Shown here: positions 59,511-64,000 of the stretch, piece by piece | Layout of the letters: each line of letters opens with the position of its first letter | How positions within the stretch are numbered: position 1 is the stretch's first letter | Assembly (NCBI GenBank): GCA_019058365.1 | Contig: JAHPZE010000015.1 | Coordinates: 1 to 64,000, forward strand | From: Promethearchaeota archaeon | Lineage (GTDB): Archaea > Asgardarchaeota > Lokiarchaeia > Sigyniarchaeales > SOKP01 | Direction of reading: 5' to 3' | Length of the DNA stretch: 64,000 nt | Made by a program: the position numbers and the translations under genes | The notes under the pieces: model-generated | Databases searched by the model: none | Told to the model about the DNA's origin: nothing | Seen by the model: the letters and a program-made list of their open reading frames with translations, nothing else

Positions 59511-59957
59511 TTAATCTTTATTCGTGCTCACAATTTTTAATTCAAGAATGTCCAACGCCATCTTAACTCCTAGTGCTAAAGTCCGAGCTGTCATAATATC
59601 GGATAGAACTATGCCCAAATGAACTAATGTTTGTGCTATAGGGGGTTTTATCCCTGTTATAATCACCTTCGATCCTAAAAGGCGAACAGCAGAAACAGTA
59701 TCAATGATATGCTGAGACGTTCTGGAATCTACGGTTGGAACTCCAGTTATATCTATCAAAGCAACTTGTGCATCCTCTTTCATTATCTTTTCTAATAAGT
59801 TTTCCATAATCCGTTGCGTGCGCTCGGTGTCTAAAGTACCAATAATAGGAGCAACGATAAGACCATCAAATATTTTTACAATAGGGATCGAAGCTTCTAA
59901 GATTTCGTTAATTTTTTCCATCTTTATTTCCATCCTTTCTTTTAAATTTTCACTCAT
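59511..59957 (-). CDS. RsbR-like STAS protein without sensor domain
   Basis: A 148-residue protein of one STAS domain and a short N-terminal helix: IPIVKIFDGLIVAPIIGTLDTERTQRIMENLL, cut here; phosphorylation loop IDITGVPTVDSRTSQHII with Ser78; and ITGIKPPIAQTLVHLGIVLSD with Thr101. These match the STAS half of RsbR. Bacillus RsbR has about 130 extra N-terminal residues (globin-like sensor) that are missing here, so input would have to come from another protein. An internal ATG 12 codons in, preceded by GGATGG, is an alternative start. Confidence 0.88.
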   Translation of the reverse strand: MSENLKERMEIKMEKINEILEASIPIVKIFDGLIVAPIIGTLDTERTQRIMENLLEKIMKEDAQVALIDITGVPTVDSRTSQHIIDTVSAVRLLGSKVIITGIKPPIAQTLVHLGIVLSDIMTARTLALGVKMALDILELKIVSTNKD

Positions 59958-60017
59958 AATTTCTCAACTAAAGTGTGTTTTTTTTTATATATTAGTTACA
60001 AGATTTTCAATTTAAAC

Positions 60018-60027
60018 ACTATATAAA
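60018..60027 (-). promoter_or_regulatory. TATA box candidate of the stressosome operon
   Basis: On the minus strand TTTATATAGT stands about 61-70 bases before the RsbR-like ATG. A second A/T box at 59986-59995 is closer (about 30-40 bases) but would leave almost no leader. Either would start the RsbR-RsbS-RsbT-RsbTX transcript; the first is preferred. Confidence 0.35.
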
Positions 60028-60046
60028 AAAAACAATATTTAAGGTT

Positions 60047-60184
60047 TTACTTAAAATAAAAAAAGATTAATACTATAATATATTGTGGGATAAATCTGAA
60101 TAATAATAGTATATAAGGAAAAAAGTATTGTACTAAAAATAATGAAATAAACATTAAATTAATATTTTTTTTAGCAACACTCAT
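60047..60184 (-). pseudogene. Remnant of a duplicated response-regulator gene start
   Basis: The ATG at 60184 and its first codons (MSVAKKN) with flanking DNA match the start of the intact 54412-54900 receiver gene (MSVARKK). After about five codons the likeness stops; the frame runs on for a further 40 hydrophobic residues by chance and ends at 60047. It follows the receiver at 60233, just as the intact gene follows its duplicate at 54949. The duplication therefore ended inside this gene and left a start codon without a gene. Confidence 0.65.
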
Positions 60185-60690
60185 TATTCTGAAAAATTTC
60201 TTTCTCTTGTTTCTATTTTTTCTTCCATTTAATTACGTTTTGTGTCCATCTGGAGGTAATTTCACTATTCTAAACCAAAAATTACTTATAGCCTTAACAA
60301 CTTTTATAAATTGATTTATATCTACTGGCTTAGTAATAAAACAATTAGCATGATGGTCATATGTTTTCATAATATCTTCCTCAGCAGAGGATGAAGTAAG
60401 AATGACAACAGGTATTCTTTTCAATGGGTCTTCCTTCTTTATTTCTTCTAATACCTCACGACCATCTTTTTTTGGTAAATTCAAATCTAATAGAATTAAA
60501 TCAGGGCGAGGTTTTCTTTCATATTTATCCTCTTTTCTCAAAAATGCTAAAGCCTCTATTCCATCCTCGACAATATGAAGATTATTGAAAATTTTACTCT
60601 CATTTAAGGCTTCAACAGTCAATCGAACGTCACCAGGATTATCTTCAACTAATAGAATCTCAACGGGAATCTTTTTTTTTATCTTACTCA
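60168..60690. repeat. Segmental duplication, copy 2
   Basis: Partner of the block at 54885-55408, with the 60233-60706 receiver and the truncated start remnant. The left breakpoint lies in a T-rich run near 60165, the right one near TTACTCA at about 60684. Copy 2 has one A fewer in the poly-A run near the receiver start, so here the frame continues into an upstream ATG, giving a longer N-terminus. Confidence 0.75.
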
Positions 60691-60706
60691 TTTTCTTAAT
60701 ACTCAT
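60233..60706 (-). CDS. Rcp1-like single-domain response regulator (duplicate 2)
   Basis: A 157-residue receiver starting [18 protein letters not shown], then the same sequence as the 54949 gene: [26 protein letters not shown] (phospho-acceptor Asp), [12 protein letters not shown] and CFITKPVD, ending KLPPDGHKT. The N-terminal two thirds are nearly identical to duplicate 1 at DNA level, while residues after about 115 differ at many positions ([10 protein letters not shown] versus IKSYELYANC). It lies 34 bases after the large PAS kinase and is its likely partner. Confidence 0.9.
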   Translation of the reverse strand: MSIKKMSKIKKKIPVEILLVEDNPGDVRLTVEALNESKIFNNLHIVEDGIEALAFLRKEDKYERKPRPDLILLDLNLPKKDGREVLEEIKKEDPLKRIPVVILTSSSAEEDIMKTYDHHANCFITKPVDINQFIKVVKAISNFWFRIVKLPPDGHKT

Positions 60707-60740
60707 ATATTAGCTTTGCACACCTTTATTATAGAGATTT

Positions 60741-63700
60741 TTATCTTAAATCTTTAGGTTTTGGAATTGAAAAGTAAAACGTTGATCCTTTTCCTGTTTC
60801 CGATTCTACCCAAATCTTACCTCTATGGAGTTGAACTATTTTTTTACACACAGCTAAGCCAATTCCAGTCCCTTCATATTCACTTCTTTTGTGTAAACGT
60901 TGAAAAATTACAAATAGACGATCAAAATTTTTTGGATCAATTCCTATTCCATTATCTTTAACAGAGAACAAATATTCGTTTTCTTTTACTTCGCTAGAGA
61001 TATGTACTTCTGGAGTTTCTCCTCCATGAAATTTCATCGCGTTGGAAATCAAATTTTGTAGTAATTGTATCATTTGAGATTCGTCACCGAATATCACAGG
61101 TAAAGGATCTCTTAATATTTTAGCTTTATTATCTTGAACCTGACGACTTAGATTCATTAAAACAGTTTCAAGAATTCTATTCATTTCTATTTTTTTAAAG
61201 GGATTCCCATTAGATCCAACTCGAGAATACTTCAATAAGTCTTGAATTAATTTTTCCATTCTTGTGACCCCCTCTATAGAAAAATTAATGAAATCATTTG
61301 CATCTTTCTCTAATTTATTTTGATATCGTTTTTGTAATAATTGATTGAATGTTTTAACCATTCTTAATGGTTCTTGAAGATCATGGGAGGCAATATATGC
61401 AAAGTGCTCTAAATCTTCATTAGAACGCTTTAAATCATTTAAAGTATTTTTTAGATTTTCATTTAACACATCACGTATAAAAAATGTTTGGATCAATTCA
61501 CAGATTCCTTCTATTAAGGCTCTTTCCTCTTTCAAAAATGGGCTCTTATCTTTTGATAGCACTAATTTCGATTGAAAAACTTCTAATTGTCCTATCTCAC
61601 TTGAATCCATTAACAATGGATTCATTAATCTGAATTCGGATTCAATAAAATTTTTTGAAATATATTCTTTATTATTAATTGTTAATCGAACAGAAGTAAT
61701 TTCTGGATTATGAAAAGCTTCTGGAATCCGATCTATTATTGATTGAAACAATTCTTCTTGTTTCATATTAGATTTACTTAACAGTTTAGAAATATCATAA
61801 AGACAGGTCCTTTCCTTTATCCGTTCTTTTAGTTTTTTTTCAGCTTTCTTACGCTCGGTGATATCCATTCCATAAACATTTACATAACTTGTTCCTTTTA
61901 TTGGTGTAATAAATAGTGAATAGAAATAATTGTTGAGTACTACTTCTAAAATCTGAGTCGCATTTTCTTCAAATGCTCTATTAATGCCTTCTCGCAATAA
62001 AGTAGGAATTCTATGACCAACTTTTATGTTAAATAAGTCTAATCCTGTTTGATTTGCATACAGGACAAACTCTTTACTTATACGTAATACTGGATTTGGA
62101 TTCTCTTCGGGAAATTTTGCTAAATTTACAACTTCTTCTTCTGCTTTTTTCCGGTCTGTAATATCTCTTGAAATCAATAACCCTTTTTTCAATCCATCTT
62201 TATTTATAAATGTTCTCCCTTTAACTTCAAACCATAAATATGTCCCATTTTTTTTCCTCATTCTTGCTTCTCCTATCCCTTCCCCTGTTTCAAAGCCTTT
62301 CTTTAATTTTTTAGAGACTTCTTTAAAATCATCTGGGTGAATAAAATTTAAAGCAGATTTACCTAATAAATCTTCATATAAATACCCCATTAATTCTTTA
62401 TGAACTTGTTCGTTGATATATTCATATTTAGAGTTCTGATCCAGGATAACAATTAAATCATTCGCATTTTCAGATATAAGACGATATTTTTCTTCAGACT
62501 CTTTTAATTGGTGTTCGAGAGTTTTACGGTTAGTAATATCTATAGATGCAATTACATGTGCTGGTTTTCCCTCAAAATGGATTTGCATGCCATGGCTAGC
62601 AACCCATAATATTTCTCCTGTATCATTAATTACACGATATTCAAGATGTTTCAAAGCATCAGGAGAATTATTAAGAGTCTTTCTAACATTTTCTCTAAAT
62701 AGATTTAAGTCATCAGGATGAATATTTTCAAAAATTCTTTTAATATTCCATTTAGATATTTCACTAACAGGAATGCCAGTTATATTAGCTGATTGTGGAT
62801 TAGCATATTTAACTTTATTATCCTGAATAATAATTAATTCCATCGGTGATTGTTCAGCAATTACCTTAAACTTTTCTTCAGATTCTTTCAATTTTTGCTG
62901 TGTAAGTTTAGCTTCGGTAATATCAATTATCATGGCTAGATCCGCAAATTTTCCATTGTATGTAATCGATGTAGCAAAGATCTCTACCCAAATAGTTTCA
63001 CCAGATTTTTTAATACATTTTACTTGATAACGATTTAAAACGTCTTGATCTCCTTTTTGCTTTTTTGTTAATTGTTGCTTTACTTTTTCTCTATCATCAG
63101 GATGAATAAATTTAAGATGATCTTCCAAATTCCATCTCAGTATTTCTTCAACAGAATAACCACTAATTTCCACCCATTGCTGGTTAATATATATCGTCCG
63201 ATTATCTTGTAAGATTTGTATGCCTATTAATGATTGCTCAGTAATGGTTCTGAATTTTTCTTCGGATTCTTTTAAATTTTGTTCCATTATTTTATTTTCA
63301 GTTATTTCTTGAACCCATAATATTAATTTTTTCGGCTGACCTATTGAATTATATTGATATTTTCTTGTTCCTGATAACCATTTGATCTCTTTATCTTTAG
63401 ACATAATTCTAAATTCAATTTTTCGATTATCAAGATTTTTCGTAAAGTCTCTAAAATCCTCTGGATAAAGAATCTTATAAAAAAGTGTTTCATTTTCTAG
63501 CTCTTGTCTTTCATAACTAATAATCTCCAAAAATTTTGGATTTATATAATCTACTTGTCCGCTCTCTAAATTGATTTCTAAAAATCCCATTGTTGATGTT
63601 TCTATCAAATTACGATATTTTTCCTTAGAAGTCTTTAATTTCTGTTCTGTTAAATTTTTTGAGCTTATATCAGTGAAACTTTTTATAATACCTACTAATT

Positions 63701-64000
63701 CATCATTCAAGTTATATAAAGGATAATTATTGACGATGTAAAATAACAGTTTTCCATCATTAAATTCTTTAGTTATTTCATATTCATATTGTTCTTTACC
63801 AGATAAAATTTGCTTGAGAGAGCATTCCGGAGTAGAGCACAAATTTCCTTTCCAAATATCATAACATTTCTTTCCAATTATATCAGTTTTTTTTAATTGA
63901 AAAAGATTGCAGAATCGTTCATTTACCTTCATAATGTTATAATCTAAATCGGTAACATACATCGGATTTGATGCTGCAAAGATTTGATAGAATTCAGAGT
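60741..64000 (-). CDS. Large multi-PAS sensor histidine kinase (5' end outside the window)
   Basis: At least 1085 residues are visible; the frame stays open to the right edge (SEFYQIFAASNP before the first internal ATG at 63962), so the N-terminus is missing. Six PAS domains follow one another about every 120 residues, most closed by D-I-T and joined by KLKESEEKF-type linkers. Then come a GAF-like region, HisKA with YIASHDLQEPLRMV, and ATPase with NAMKFH, DNGIGID and GTGIGLAVCKKI. No membrane segment is seen. The kinase end is close to that of the 55452 gene, and the adjacent regulator is its duplicate too. Confidence 0.9.
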   Translation of the reverse strand, partial: SEFYQIFAASNPMYVTDLDYNIMKVNERFCNLFQLKKTDIIGKKCYDIWKGNLCSTPECSLKQILSGKEQYEYEITKEFNDGKLLFYIVNNYPLYNLNDELVGIIKSFTDISSKNLTEQKLKTSKEKYRNLIETSTMGFLEINLESGQVDYINPKFLEIISYERQELENETLFYKILYPEDFRDFTKNLDNRKIEFRIMSKDKEIKWLSGTRKYQYNSIGQPKKLILWVQEITENKIMEQNLKESEEKFRTITEQSLIGIQILQDNRTIYINQQWVEISGYSVEEILRWNLEDHLKFIHPDDREKVKQQLTKKQKGDQDVLNRYQVKCIKKSGETIWVEIFATSITYNGKFADLAMIIDITEAKLTQQKLKESEEKFKVIAEQSPMELIIIQDNKVKYANPQSANITGIPVSEISKWNIKRIFENIHPDDLNLFRENVRKTLNNSPDALKHLEYRVINDTGEILWVASHGMQIHFEGKPAHVIASIDITNRKTLEHQLKESEEKYRLISENANDLIVILDQNSKYEYINEQVHKELMGYLYEDLLGKSALNFIHPDDFKEVSKKLKKGFETGEGIGEARMRKKNGTYLWFEVKGRTFINKDGLKKGLLISRDITDRKKAEEEVVNLAKFPEENPNPVLRISKEFVLYANQTGLDLFNIKVGHRIPTLLREGINRAFEENATQILEVVLNNYFYSLFITPIKGTSYVNVYGMDITERKKAEKKLKERIKERTCLYDISKLLSKSNMKQEELFQSIIDRIPEAFHNPEITSVRLTINNKEYISKNFIESEFRLMNPLLMDSSEIGQLEVFQSKLVLSKDKSPFLKEERALIEGICELIQTFFIRDVLNENLKNTLNDLKRSNEDLEHFAYIASHDLQEPLRMVKTFNQLLQKRYQNKLEKDANDFINFSIEGVTRMEKLIQDLLKYSRVGSNGNPFKKIEMNRILETVLMNLSRQVQDNKAKILRDPLPVIFGDESQMIQLLQNLISNAMKFHGGETPEVHISSEVKENEYLFSVKDNGIGIDPKNFDRLFVIFQRLHKRSEYEGTGIGLAVCKKIVQLHRGKIWVESETGKGSTFYFSIPKPKDLR

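Noticed and set aside
57631..59957. Interpreting the Rsb genes as an ordinary sigma-B regulator
   Set aside because: Archaea have no sigma factors, and no anti-sigma/anti-anti-sigma pair such as RsbW/RsbV is seen, so only the stressosome part is called.
1..64000. CRISPR arrays, insertion sequences, tRNA or rRNA genes
   Set aside because: No regularly spaced repeats beyond the two-copy block at 7404, no transposase or terminal repeats, and no cloverleaf or rRNA-like sequence was seen in any gap.

Overview
The window is AT-rich and archaeal. The best fit is an Asgard archaeon of the Lokiarchaeia type. Three things point there: the archaeal isoprenoid and ether-lipid genes (geranylgeranyl reductase, prenyl synthases, aconitase X/UbiD-type mevalonate branch); several eukaryote-like small GTPases fused to or beside roadblock/longin-like domains, including one Rag/Gtr-like protein; and Shine-Dalgarno sites of the GGAGGTGAT type. 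The assignment rests on gene content only; there is no rRNA or tRNA gene in the window.

Layout. 0-12 kb: an MFS sugar symporter, a zinc-ribbon RDD membrane protein, two paralogous multi-pass membrane proteins with a longin-like cytoplasmic tail, two solitary DNA methyltransferases, a roadblock-Rab-like GTPase fusion, and a degenerate EF-Tu/SelB-like protein. 12-20 kb: a plus-strand run of a phosphodiesterase, a membrane PHP-domain protein, a GH38 alpha-mannosidase and a geranylgeranyl reductase. 20-35 kb: isoprenoid biosynthesis. One minus-strand operon carries HMG-CoA synthase, a mevalonate-decarboxylase homologue, class II HMG-CoA reductase, UbiD-like decarboxylase, both aconitase X subunits, mevalonate kinase and a fused isopentenyl phosphate kinase/type 2 IPP isomerase. 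It is flanked by plus-strand GGPP synthase, UbiX (supplies the prenylated flavin for UbiD) and a cis-prenyltransferase. Only the acetoacetyl-CoA thiolase step is not seen.

35-48 kb: an Ig-like/helical-repeat protein, a GCS2 carboxylate-amine ligase, a corrinoid protein with its URO-D-type methyltransferase, an ion transporter, a HEPN/MNT pair, an amidohydrolase, and a three-gene GTPase/longin operon. 48-64 kb: a dense signalling island of hybrid PAS histidine kinases and single-domain response regulators, with a complete stressosome-like RsbR-RsbS-RsbT-RsbTX module in its middle. The last kinase runs off the right edge.

Points most worth attention: the archaeal stressosome-like module embedded among two-component genes; the Rag-like GTPase/longin operon; the IPK-IDI2 fusion and the coexistence of two late mevalonate branches; and three loci where a good Shine-Dalgarno site is followed by ATA or ACG instead of ATG, one of them also with an in-frame TGA. 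A frameshifted GNAT gene and a recent response-regulator duplication with a truncated remnant are also present. Sequencing or assembly error cannot be excluded for the start-codon and frameshift cases.
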